Below are positions 18,493 to 26,387 of a stretch of DNA of 64,000 bases, in pieces. The translations under genes and the position numbers were made by a program. Source of the DNA: [Flexibacter] sp. ATCC 35208. Lineage in GTDB: Bacteria > Bacteroidota > Bacteroidia > Chitinophagales > Chitinophagaceae. Below the pieces are notes generated by a model that was not told where the DNA came from, ran no database searches, and saw only the letters and a list, made by a program, of their open reading frames with translations. The stretch lies in contig NZ_MTKN01000001.1 in the NCBI RefSeq assembly GCF_001975825.1, positions 1 to 64,000 of the forward strand, read 5' to 3'. How positions within the stretch are numbered: the first letter of the stretch is position 1; each line of letters starts with the position of its first letter.

Positions 18493-19310
18493 TCTTGAAT
18501 AGATTTAAGGATCTGGGGTTGAGGAATAGTAATGATCACGACGGTACCGCCACCATTGCGGCTGGTGATGAGGAGTTCTGCATTGATCAGCGACGCTCTT
18601 TTATGCATATTCAACAAACCGGTACTCTGTTTCTCTCCGCTGTTTTCGAGGGCATCCTGTACATTGAACCCAGTGCCATTATCCGTAATGACGAGTACAA
18701 ACTGCTCTTTTGAAAAATTGATAGAAGCGGTGATTTCAGATGCTTTTGCATACTTCACGGTATTGTTGAGTACTTCCTGACAGAGGCGGAAGAGGATGAT
18801 TTCGTGTTCAGGTAAGATACGATATTCCTCACCCGCTTTGGTGATGACCACTTCGTATTTCTTTGTTTTAGCGAGCCGGTTCAGTTCATTTTCCAGTGCT
18901 TTAACAAAGCCGATGTGGATAATGTGATCTGTGTTTAAGTTGGCCGATAGGGCTTTTAGCTCACTCATCAGTTGTTTCGCCAGCGATTTTGTTTCGAGGA
19001 TGTTTTCCCGTTGATTTGCGGGTGCTTGTGGCAGAATTTCCTGGAGGTTGATATTGATCAACGACACGAGGTGACTGAAGTTGGCGTGCAACTCCTTACT
19101 GATATGATCCAACGTTTGTTCCTGGATAGCGAGTCTTGATTGCAGCAATACATGATTAAATTGCTCGCGCATTTCAATGAGTTCCTGTTGATGTCGGAAT
19201 TTCTTTTTCTGATAGAGAAATAGAAAATATACGACGGCGGTACAGAGTCCCAGAACAAGTAAAGTGGATATAATGATTGTCAGAGAGGTTGCGAATATTG
19301 AGGTTTCCAT
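18489..19310 (-). CDS. NarX/DesK-type sensor histidine kinase
   Basis: 273 residues from ATG 19310. One N-terminal transmembrane helix (about 5-28) is followed by a dimerisation helix with the likely phosphoacceptor His in DHISKELHANFSH (HisKA_3-like). A HATPase domain follows with N-box EVLNNTVKYA and G1 box DNGTGFN. There is no separate sensory domain, so the short membrane region or a partner must provide input; the 224-residue membrane protein just upstream (31-bp overlap) is a candidate. It pairs with the downstream NarL regulator. Confidence 0.9.
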   Translation of the reverse strand: METSIFATSLTIIISTLLVLGLCTAVVYFLFLYQKKKFRHQQELIEMREQFNHVLLQSRLAIQEQTLDHISKELHANFSHLVSLININLQEILPQAPANQRENILETKSLAKQLMSELKALSANLNTDHIIHIGFVKALENELNRLAKTKKYEVVITKAGEEYRILPEHEIILFRLCQEVLNNTVKYAKASEITASINFSKEQFVLVITDNGTGFNVQDALENSGEKQSTGLLNMHKRASLINAELLITSRNGGGTVVIITIPQPQILKSIQE

Positions 19311-19954
19311 AAAAAGCTTATTAGATAACAGGAGCACAATAAGAAGTTAAGGGCTTCATTAATAGGAAAAAATAAAACGGTTAGCCGATAGTCTTGTATG
19401 TTGAAGAACCCCAACATAATTAAGAATGGCAATGACACAGCATGATAAAAGAAGATGCTGAGTGCCATCCAGAATAACGGCTCTTTTTGTATAGAGATAA
19501 CGCCAGGCTCCTGCAATAGTTGCCGGAAATACAATAGACATAATGTGATGATACAAGCATGGGTGAGAATCATACTATAGGTGTTAAACTGAAGCGGCCC
19601 ATGGATGAAGGCGTAGTCCAGTATTCCAAACAAAAAGATGATGCCCGTAATAAGGGGTAATAGCTTATTACGGTATAATGTCATGTTGAATATAGCTGAT
19701 AGCAGGCCAAACCGGATGATGAGAAAACAATTGTAGATCCAGAAATTGTTCTGGGAAAAATGGTAGGATCCCCATTTGTATAGTTCCCATTTCCAGGCAA
19801 GGGCCAGGATCTCTGTGAGCAGAGACAGGATAACCATGCATGCATACAGTCTATAAGGCTTAGGCCATTTTAGTCTGAATGCCTTCAGACTAAAAATGGC
19901 GCTAAGCAATAGTGGAATAAGATATAAAAATCGATGATTCAACAATCTGTACAT
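19280..19954 (-). CDS. multipass membrane protein, possible sensor partner
   Basis: 224 residues with about seven hydrophobic helices and very short loops. No family is recognised. Its 3' end overlaps the start of the histidine kinase gene by 31 bp, so translation is coupled. The kinase lacks its own sensory domain, so this protein could be the membrane sensor; that is inference from context. Confidence 0.7.
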   Translation of the reverse strand: MYRLLNHRFLYLIPLLLSAIFSLKAFRLKWPKPYRLYACMVILSLLTEILALAWKWELYKWGSYHFSQNNFWIYNCFLIIRFGLLSAIFNMTLYRNKLLPLITGIIFLFGILDYAFIHGPLQFNTYSMILTHACIITLCLLYFRQLLQEPGVISIQKEPLFWMALSIFFYHAVSLPFLIMLGFFNIQDYRLTVLFFPINEALNFLLCSCYLISFLWKPQYSQPL

Positions 19955-19964
19955 TTAGTGTATC

Positions 19965-20429
19965 TTATTTTGGTCCGCCATCATTGCAGAATGGAGGGCA
20001 GGGTGAACCCAGGTTAAAGTCTTTGACGATAGGATCTTCTCCCGGGAAGTGAATAATGTCTCTTTCCTGTGCAGAGCGTTCTGCAAAGTCTGGCTCGTTT
20101 TCCAGAATTACGTTCGTGTGGGTGATGGCGCCGCCAACTTCAGTTGCTCTCGTCGTATTGAATAACAGACAAGTCTGTCCCTCGTATTGGTGACCTGCTT
20201 CATACGTACCAAAGCTGATACGGATGCCGTCGCCACCTGCAAACTCGATTTCTTCCAGCAATTTTACGAAATGTTCTTTTGAATACCATACAGAACAAGT
20301 ATCGGATTTACCGATTGCCTGTGTGAGGAGCGGATGTTTTTGTGTCTTGAAACTGCTAATGCGGTCGTTGGTGATGGTTTGTCCGACATAGAAGAAAGGT
20401 AGAGGTTTTACTGTGACGTGTTGTTGCAT
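19965..20429 (-). CDS. hypothetical soluble protein
   Basis: 154 residues from ATG 20429 (MQQHVTVKPLPFFYVGQTI); a further in-frame ATG lies 9 bp upstream. It is soluble, mixed alpha/beta in appearance, and ends in a Cys-containing Pro/Gly tail (GSPCPPFCNDGGPK). No family is recognised. It lies 10 bp upstream of the seven-helix protein gene on the same strand and may share its transcript. Confidence 0.6.
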   Translation of the reverse strand: MQQHVTVKPLPFFYVGQTITNDRISSFKTQKHPLLTQAIGKSDTCSVWYSKEHFVKLLEEIEFAGGDGIRISFGTYEAGHQYEGQTCLLFNTTRATEVGGAITHTNVILENEPDFAERSAQERDIIHFPGEDPIVKDFNLGSPCPPFCNDGGPK

Positions 20430-20595
20430 AATGAACAAAGTTTTTTGGTGTTAAGGAAATAAAAATGCTTTTGTAAACCGTTTACGGTTGCGAAGCTATT
20501 GTTTCCTTACCCTTCAAAAATCAACGAAAAGCAAATAGGGGAAAAATCCTATGGTGGTGGAGGGAATTCCCCCTGGGTGTTAAAAATTCATTATT

Positions 20596-20686
20596 GGGTT
20601 TAAAATCTACCCTGGTACAAAAATTCTTCTCAGGTTTAAAATCTACCCAGGTTTAAAAATCTGCCTTAGGGATAAAAAATCTACCC
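20596..20686. repeat. four short repeats upstream of the caspase operon
   Basis: The motif GGTTTAAAATCTACCC or a close variant occurs at 20596-20612, 20631-20648, 20648-20665 and 20671-20686. The ends GGGT and ACCC are complementary, giving an operator-like look. The gene-free stretch 20439-20792 also holds a GGGGATTTTTCCCC hairpin at about 20701-20714. Possible regulator sites for the rightward caspase/TIR operon. Confidence 0.5.
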
Positions 20687-20792
20687 GGTTTTTTAAAAAA
20701 GGGGATTTTTCCCCTGTGGTACAGGTTTTTTCCTATGGATATAACAACAACCTTTGGGGGGAAATGTTGAATCCCTTTAAATCCCCTAACAC

Positions 20793-21734
20793 ATGAGAAG
20801 AGCATTGGTTGTCGGTATTAATGATTATCCGGGCAGTGCGAGGTTATATGGTTGTGTGAATGATGCGACCAGTATTGGAGAGGTATTAAGTTCCAATGAA
20901 GATGGTGCCCCAAATTTTGATGTCATGTTGATGACGAAAGATCATAGCAAAGCGGCTATTAAATCCCGGTTGATGGAGCTATTCAGCGGGGATGATGAGA
21001 TTCATTTATTTTATTTTTCAGGACATGGGATGGTGAATGAGATGGGTGGGTACATCGTGACGCCGGATTTTCAGCGGTATGATGAGGGGATTTCTATGGA
21101 TGACATCCTGATGATGGCGGCGACTTCGAAGGCCATGCAAAAGGTGATTGTATTGGATTGTTGTCATGCAGGGGCGATGGGCACGCCGGTTTTGATGGGG
21201 AATGGGATGGCGGTGCTGGGGAAGGGTGTGGTGATATTGGCATCGAGCAGAGATTCGGAGAAATCGAAGGAGGTAGGAGGGATGGGGGTGTTTACGAGTT
21301 TGTTGTTGAAGGCATTGCATGGTGGAGCTGCGGATATAGTGGGGGATGTGACGGCGGGGAATATTTATAGTTATATAGATAGAGGATTGGGAGGGTGGCA
21401 ACAAAGGCCGGTGTTTAAGGCGAATATTGCGCGGTCTTTGAATTTGCGTAAAGTGAAGCCACCGTTGGATTTAGGTGATTTGAGGTTGTTGAGGAGCTAT
21501 TTTCCGGAGGTAGCTTATGAGATGCCATTGGATCCTAGTTATGAGTATACGGTGGAGGGGGCGGATTCGGAGCATATCAGGGTGTTTAAAGTGTTGCGGA
21601 GGATGCAGGGAGTGGGGTTAGTGGAGCCGGTAGATGAGGAGTATATGTATTGGGCGGCAATGAATAGTGGGAAGTGTAGGTTGACGCCATTGGGGATGTA
21701 TTATTGGCAATTGGTGAAGGAGGGGAGGATATGA
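20793..21734 (+). CDS. caspase-like (peptidase C14) protein with C-terminal winged helix
   Basis: 313 residues. The caspase fold covers about 1-235: start MRRALVVGINDYPGSARLYG, catalytic His78 in HLFYFSGHG, catalytic Cys124 in VIVLDCCHAG. The remaining 80 residues look like a winged-helix domain (VFKVLRRMQGVGLVEPVD, CRLTPLGMYYW). Prokaryotic caspases of this type serve in conflict and abortive-infection systems as effector proteases. The stop overlaps the ATG of the TIR-FGE gene (ATGA), so the two are made together. The coding strand is very C-poor. No processing site or partner toxin was recognised. Confidence 0.85.
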   Translation: MRRALVVGINDYPGSARLYGCVNDATSIGEVLSSNEDGAPNFDVMLMTKDHSKAAIKSRLMELFSGDDEIHLFYFSGHGMVNEMGGYIVTPDFQRYDEGISMDDILMMAATSKAMQKVIVLDCCHAGAMGTPVLMGNGMAVLGKGVVILASSRDSEKSKEVGGMGVFTSLLLKALHGGAADIVGDVTAGNIYSYIDRGLGGWQQRPVFKANIARSLNLRKVKPPLDLGDLRLLRSYFPEVAYEMPLDPSYEYTVEGADSEHIRVFKVLRRMQGVGLVEPVDEEYMYWAAMNSGKCRLTPLGMYYWQLVKEGRI

Positions 21735-22768
21735 AGACAATTGATGTAGCCATTTCGGTGGCGGAAGAGGATACGTATGTGGCGGATATGATTGCGGCAG
21801 AGTTGAAGCAATTGAATGTTCGGTATTACTATTATAAAGAGGAGAAGGATAATTGGGGGAAGCATTTGATTAATCTGACCATGGATGCATATGGGAAGCG
21901 GACGAAGTATGTGTTGTTGATAACGAGTCGGTATTGTGTGAATAAGTATTGGTCTGGTATTGAGCAGCAGATGGCATTGGCGCAGTTCCCACAGGGGAAT
22001 GTTTTGCAGTTGAGATTGGATGATACGGAGGTGGGGGGATTGTCGAAGCATATGGTGTATGTGGATTGGAAGAAGAATCCGGAGGAGATAGCGAGGTCAT
22101 TGAAAGAGAAGATTTTGAGAAGGAAGCGGGTGGCGAGAGGGCGGTTGTTAAGGATATGTACATTCTTGTGTGTGATGGGGGGGACAGTTTTTTTGTGGTA
22201 TTTGATTTATGCGTGGTGGTGCCATCGGTGGATTTTGAAGCAGGAGTATGTGCATGTACAAGGGTTGCCTATTTGTATCAGTAATATAGAAGTGACAGTG
22301 GCTGCATACAGGGAGTATTGCATGCTTACGGGTAAGATATTCCCTGAGCAGCCCATTCATTCTGTTGATTCTATGCCGGTGAGGAATGTGACGTGGGAGG
22401 AAGCGAAGGCGTATTGTGCATTTGTGAAGGGAAGATTGCCGCGTGAGATGGAGTGGCAGGCGGCGGCGCTGGCGGGGGGAAGTACGATTTATAGTGGTGG
22501 CACTTCGGCAGGGACGGTGGCGGTGTATAATAGGGTGAAGCCGGCGTTTGTGGGGCATAGGAAGGCGAATGCGTGGGGGATTTATGATATGAGTGGGAAT
22601 GTGGCAGAGTGGTGTGAAGATTGGGCGGATTCGGCGCAGACGAAGAAGGTGGTGAAAGGTGGTGGGTATGATAGTGAGGTGGGAGAGTTGGCGGTGAATA
22701 GTAAGCGTGCGGAGCGGCCGGATGAGCGATTGAGTGATGTTGGATTTAGAGTTGTAAAAGATAATTAA
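21731..22768 (+). CDS. TIR - transmembrane - FGE-sulfatase domain protein
   Basis: 345 residues from ATG 21731, chosen because it overlaps the caspase stop and has GGGGAGG just upstream. A TIR-like domain covers 1-120 (TIDVAISVAEED, VLLITSRYCVNKYW). Glu78 in YWSGIEQ lies at the position of the catalytic Glu of NADase TIRs. A membrane helix lies at about 140-162. The rest, about 178-345, is a formylglycine-generating-enzyme-like (C-type-lectin-fold) domain: PVRNVTWEEAKAYC, GRLPREMEWQAAA, WGIYDMSGNVAEWCEDW, GFRVVKDN. The FGE domain probably binds a ligand or partner outside the membrane, with TIR as the cytosolic effector. NADase activity is inference. Confidence 0.8.
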   Translation: MKTIDVAISVAEEDTYVADMIAAELKQLNVRYYYYKEEKDNWGKHLINLTMDAYGKRTKYVLLITSRYCVNKYWSGIEQQMALAQFPQGNVLQLRLDDTEVGGLSKHMVYVDWKKNPEEIARSLKEKILRRKRVARGRLLRICTFLCVMGGTVFLWYLIYAWWCHRWILKQEYVHVQGLPICISNIEVTVAAYREYCMLTGKIFPEQPIHSVDSMPVRNVTWEEAKAYCAFVKGRLPREMEWQAAALAGGSTIYSGGTSAGTVAVYNRVKPAFVGHRKANAWGIYDMSGNVAEWCEDWADSAQTKKVVKGGGYDSEVGELAVNSKRAERPDERLSDVGFRVVKDN

Positions 22769-22785
22769 ACTAAAAACAATATAAT

Positions 22786-23112
22786 ATGGCAAATCCCAAA
22801 TTTGATCTTTTTAAATCAAGTGGTGAGTTTTATTTCCACTTAAAGGCAGAAAATAGCCAGACTATTTTATCCAGCGAAGGGTATATTAGTAAACAAGGCG
22901 CTGAAAATGGCATAAAGTCAGTGAAGGAAAATGCGCCTTTGGATAAGAGGTATGTGAAAAAGGATACGCCTACCTATACGTTTGTTTTGACAGCTGCTAA
23001 TGGGCTAACAATAGGGAAAAGTGAAAGCTATACTACAGCTGCCGGGCGTGATAATGGTATTGCTGCTGTGAAAAGATGTGGACCTATAGCAGATACTAAT
23101 GATTTGACGTAA
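22786..23112 (+). CDS. YegP-family (DUF1508) two-repeat protein
   Basis: 108 residues made of two DUF1508 repeats of about 50 residues: FDLFKSSGEFYFHLKAENSQ ... ISKQGAENGIKSVKENA, and YTFVLTAANGLTIGKSESY ... RDNGIAAVKRCG. These short beta-alpha units are common in small bacterial proteins of unknown role. It lies 17 bp after the TIR-FGE gene on the same strand, so it may be the third gene of that transcript. Confidence 0.85.
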   Translation: MANPKFDLFKSSGEFYFHLKAENSQTILSSEGYISKQGAENGIKSVKENAPLDKRYVKKDTPTYTFVLTAANGLTIGKSESYTTAAGRDNGIAAVKRCGPIADTNDLT

Positions 23113-23170
23113 GATTCAATAATAGACCGGTCCTATTTATCCCTATTTTTGTTTTTAATTATTACCCCAA

Positions 23171-23344
23171 ATGAAACGATTATTATTCTGTACTGCATTA
23201 TTGGTATCAATGTTAGCATGCAATCTGATAGATTGTACTTATAAAGGGCATAAGCTGTTTCAAGGACCTAGAGGAGGTTGTTATTATCTGAATAAGAATG
23301 GTAATAAGACATATGTTGATAGGTCTTATTGTGATTGTAAGTAA
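23171..23344 (+). CDS. 57-residue lipoprotein with PBCV-basic-adaptor-like motif
   Basis: Start ATG 23171, stop TAA 23342-23344. A signal peptide ends with a lipobox-like SMLAC (Cys17). The mature part reads YKGHKLFQGPRGGCYYLNKN and ends in TYVDRSYCDCK. The core resembles the short 'GPRGG-YYIN' basic adaptor motif seen in chlorella-virus and many bacterial proteins. It is a clear paralog of the next gene, arising by tandem duplication. The four Cys of the mature domain other than the lipidated one could form disulfides. Confidence 0.65.
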   Translation: MKRLLFCTALLVSMLACNLIDCTYKGHKLFQGPRGGCYYLNKNGNKTYVDRSYCDCK

Positions 23345-23362
23345 TCCCTAAATTTTATTGAT

Positions 23363-23578
23363 ATGAAAAAGCTATTATGCTGTACTGTATTATTGACATC
23401 ATTTTTATGTTGTACCAAGACTGATACTGGTTTGGACATAGATGTAAGTGATAGTTCAACTTCAGGCTCCTGTACCTATAATGGACATACACTTTATAAA
23501 GGCTCTCAGGGTGGCTGTTACTATTACAGCGGAAACAGTAAAGAATATGTGGATAGATCTTATTGTAATTGTAATTAA
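23363..23578 (+). CDS. 71-residue lipoprotein, paralog of the preceding gene
   Basis: 71 residues. Signal peptide with lipobox TSFLCC; an Asp/Ser-rich spacer; then a domain almost matching its neighbour (YNGHTLYKGSQGGCYYYSGN ... YVDRSYCNCN). Here the GPRGG core reads GSQGG. The two genes are 18 bp apart on the same strand and probably arose by duplication. Envelope location; function unknown. Confidence 0.75.
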   Translation: MKKLLCCTVLLTSFLCCTKTDTGLDIDVSDSSTSGSCTYNGHTLYKGSQGGCYYYSGNSKEYVDRSYCNCN

Positions 23579-23589
23579 TTTTTGAAATT

Positions 23590-24729
23590 ATGGCTTGGAC
23601 CTATCGAAAACGAATCAAAATCATTCCCGGTGTTCATTTAAATATTAGTAGAAAAGGTATTAGTACTAATATAGGTGTAAAAGGCGCTAGTGTTACTTTG
23701 GGACATGATGGTACTTATGTGAATTCTGTATTGGGAAGACATAAAATGTCGTCGAAGCCTGCATTGCCTGCAGGGACGAATAAACCAGCATTGCCTGGAG
23801 CAAAACCTTCTTCTCCTGTACCTCATCATGTTCCTGTAACTACACCACAAGGCAACATCTTCAGCGTCGCTCCTGCTGAAATTACGAACCAGGATATGCA
23901 GGGTGTGAAGGATACTATCTTATCCGCACATCAGCAAAGAAAAGAATTGCAACATGACTTGCAGCAAATAGGACTGGCATTGAAGGGTTCGAAAACTAAG
24001 CTCACGCTGAGTTATGTTTTTCTCTATGGACTTTTTGTAAAATCTATTTCACAAGGTATCAAAGAAAGAATCGCTACTCAACAAACTGCTATTGACGAAA
24101 TCAATCAGGAGCTGGTGAAGAGCCGGATGGAACTGGATATTTCTTTTGATACTGACATCCTGCAGAAATATGAGGCAGTCACAACAGCATTCAAACGGCT
24201 ATCTCAATCTCATAAAGTATGGGATGTGACCAGCGCTGTGGCTGAAAACAGGAGGGTGACAAGGTCAGCAGCTTCTACAGTGGTGGATAAGAAAGAAGTG
24301 AAAATAGGGATCAAATCTATTGAAGATATTCATTCCAATTTTGAACCGTTGTGGTTCAAGAATGCCAATGGCGCGGATTTGTATTGCTACCCTGGGTTTA
24401 TCATCATGTACGATACCAAAGACAGGTTTGGTATTATCGACCTGAAAGAATTACAGTTTAAGTTCCTGCCTGTGAGGTTCATTGAAAGAGGGGCCGTGCC
24501 ACCTGATGCAAAGGTCATAGACCATACCTGGGACAAGGTCAATAAGAATGGCGCTCCGGACAAACGGTTCAGGGATAATTTCCAGATCCCGATTGTCAGG
24601 TATGGAGCTATCACCTTGCGAACGGCAGCAGGTGTGCATGAGGAATACGAGTTTAGTAATTATGAGGCTGCTGAGAATTTTAGTGAGGCCTTTATCGATT
24701 TCCTGAATGTGATAAGAGGAGGGTATTAA
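23590..24729 (+). CDS. DUF4236 domain protein
   Basis: 379 residues. The first 55 residues match the DUF4236 signature: YRKRIKIIPGVHLNISRKGI, then STNIGVKGASVTLG and GTYVNSVLG. A Pro/Ala linker (about 55-90) and a helical, coil-like region (about 105-215) follow. A C-terminal alpha/beta region (about 240-375) has no recognised family. DUF4236 domains occur at the N-terminus of many bacterial proteins of unknown role. It starts 11 bp after the small lipoprotein gene. Confidence 0.8.
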   Translation: MAWTYRKRIKIIPGVHLNISRKGISTNIGVKGASVTLGHDGTYVNSVLGRHKMSSKPALPAGTNKPALPGAKPSSPVPHHVPVTTPQGNIFSVAPAEITNQDMQGVKDTILSAHQQRKELQHDLQQIGLALKGSKTKLTLSYVFLYGLFVKSISQGIKERIATQQTAIDEINQELVKSRMELDISFDTDILQKYEAVTTAFKRLSQSHKVWDVTSAVAENRRVTRSAASTVVDKKEVKIGIKSIEDIHSNFEPLWFKNANGADLYCYPGFIIMYDTKDRFGIIDLKELQFKFLPVRFIERGAVPPDAKVIDHTWDKVNKNGAPDKRFRDNFQIPIVRYGAITLRTAAGVHEEYEFSNYEAAENFSEAFIDFLNVIRGGY

Positions 24730-24856
24730 CCCTCCTTTTTCCGTTTTCCGCAAATAAATTTCCCGATCCGTCTCGGTCATCCCCACTATATTCTCCAAAT
24801 TTGCTAGCGTGGTTTACTATAACCATTTCTATATCAACTGATAAGGGCGAAGCGAC

Positions 24857-26086
24857 ATGAATAAAAACACTCAGCCAACAGGGAAAAAGGGGAAATCCTG
24901 GCGGGCAAAACTCAATGCCTGGTTACATTTATGGCTTGGATTGGCCTCAGGAATTGTTGTATTTATCGTAAGCATTACGGGATGTTTGTTCGCTTTTCAG
25001 AAGGAAATTTCTGAAAAGGTGCATCATGATATCATGTTCGTACAGCCTCAGCAGACCGCTACCCTCCCTATCAGTACTTTGATAAATAATGCCCGGAAAG
25101 CGCTGGGACCAGATAAGAAAGTAAACTACATAACGACTTATACCGATAAGGATAGAGCATGGGAGTTTATGACTTATGTAGCGGGAGATCCCAAAGCCAT
25201 CACTTATTTTGGAAGTGTGAAATATTATGAGGCCGTTTTTCTGAATCCTTATACTGGTGAGGTGATTGGACACCATGATTTCAAGTATGACTTTTTTGCG
25301 ATTGTGAAAATGATTCATTGGAGCTTGTTGTTGAGTGGGAAGGTTGGCGAACAGATTGTAGGATGGAGTGTATTGATATTTGTAATCTTGTTAATAACCG
25401 GGTTGATCCTTTGGTGGCCTAAGAAATGGACGAAGGCTACAAGAGATCAGAGTTTTAAGATAAAATGGAAGGCGAGTTTTAAGAGAGTGAACTATGATTT
25501 GCACAATGTATTGGGGTTTTATGCCATGGCGATTGCGCTGGTATTGGCATTGACAGGGTTGGTGTGGTCGTTTAAGTGGTTCCAGACGACGGTGTATGTG
25601 GTGGCTTCCAGGAGTATTACGCCGCCGGCGCATAAGAATGGGGTGTCGGATACAACGCTGGCGAATACACCACAGAGAGGATTGGATATTGCTTTTGAGA
25701 GTGTGAGGAAAGATAATCCTGCTGCTAAAAGGATTGGATTGAGTACCCCGGATAGCGGAAAGGCAGCGGTGGTGTATATGTCGGCTTATTGGGGGAATGA
25801 GGTGTATTATGATAGAGATGATTTTCAGTTTGATAAGTATACAGGGAAGATGCTGGCGAAGGTGACAGGGAAAGATAGAAATGCCGGGGAGAAGTTGATC
25901 GGGATGAATTATGATATACATGTGGGGGCGATAGGTGGGATCATTGGGAAGATTATTGCTTTTATAGTGAGTTTGATTTGTGCGAGTTTGCCGGTGACTG
26001 GGTTTATAGTGTGGTGGGGAAAAGGGAAGAAGAAGGATAAGAAGAAGCAGGTGGTTTCAAAGGTGGTGCCGGCGGCGGCGGTGTAG
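24857..26086 (+). CDS. PepSY-associated membrane protein (PiuB-like)
   Basis: 409 residues. The N-terminal helix with HLWLGLASGIVVFIVSITGC is the hallmark of PepSY_TM proteins. Further helices lie at about 170-190, 215-245 and 365-385, and a PepSY-like periplasmic region (YNPxTGEVIGHHDF-type text) sits between helices 1 and 2. Such proteins are linked to siderophore/iron uptake or act as membrane-bound reductases. The tail is basic (KGKKKDKKKQ) and its coding DNA is repeated just downstream. The 3' half is C-poor. Confidence 0.88.
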   Translation: MNKNTQPTGKKGKSWRAKLNAWLHLWLGLASGIVVFIVSITGCLFAFQKEISEKVHHDIMFVQPQQTATLPISTLINNARKALGPDKKVNYITTYTDKDRAWEFMTYVAGDPKAITYFGSVKYYEAVFLNPYTGEVIGHHDFKYDFFAIVKMIHWSLLLSGKVGEQIVGWSVLIFVILLITGLILWWPKKWTKATRDQSFKIKWKASFKRVNYDLHNVLGFYAMAIALVLALTGLVWSFKWFQTTVYVVASRSITPPAHKNGVSDTTLANTPQRGLDIAFESVRKDNPAAKRIGLSTPDSGKAAVVYMSAYWGNEVYYDRDDFQFDKYTGKMLAKVTGKDRNAGEKLIGMNYDIHVGAIGGIIGKIIAFIVSLICASLPVTGFIVWWGKGKKKDKKKQVVSKVVPAAAV

Positions 26087-26180
26087 GAATGTGGGGGAAA
26101 GGGAAGAAGAAGGATAAGAAGAAGGCAACGGTTTCAAAGGTGGCATCGGCGGCAGGGGTGTAGGAATGTGGGGGAAAGCA
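26014..26180 (+). repeat. 77-bp tandem duplication of the PepSY gene 3' end
   Basis: The last 73 bases of the gene, including the stop codon, recur 77 bp downstream (26091 onward) with a few substitutions. A third copy begins at 26168 (GTGGGGGAAAG) and fades. The duplicated part would add no residues because the first stop is intact. Confidence 0.8.
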
Positions 26181-26317
26181 TTGACCAGAGCGATATTATT
26201 GGATTTCGGGTAAAAAGATGATTGGTAGTAGTAGATGAAAACGTTTAAGTTAAATGCATTATTCATCGCTACAAGACAGAATTTTCTAAAAAGCGATTAT
26301 CATATAAAGATATTATA

Positions 26318-26346
26318 AAGGGTCCTGCCACAACAGGGCCCTTTTT
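26318..26346 (+). terminator. rho-independent terminator
   Basis: AAAGGGTCCTG / CAGGGCCCTTT, an 11-bp stem with one wobble or mismatch and a 6-base loop, followed by a T-run. It lies after the PepSY gene and its repeat tail and before the M28 gene. Confidence 0.75.
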
Positions 26347-26387
26347 CAATTAAAAGTGCATTATCTTAGCCCCAAAACGTACGCTGC

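Noticed and set aside
21731..22768. Diversity-generating retroelement target (FGE lectin fold)
   Set aside because: No reverse transcriptase and no template/variable repeat pair was found nearby.
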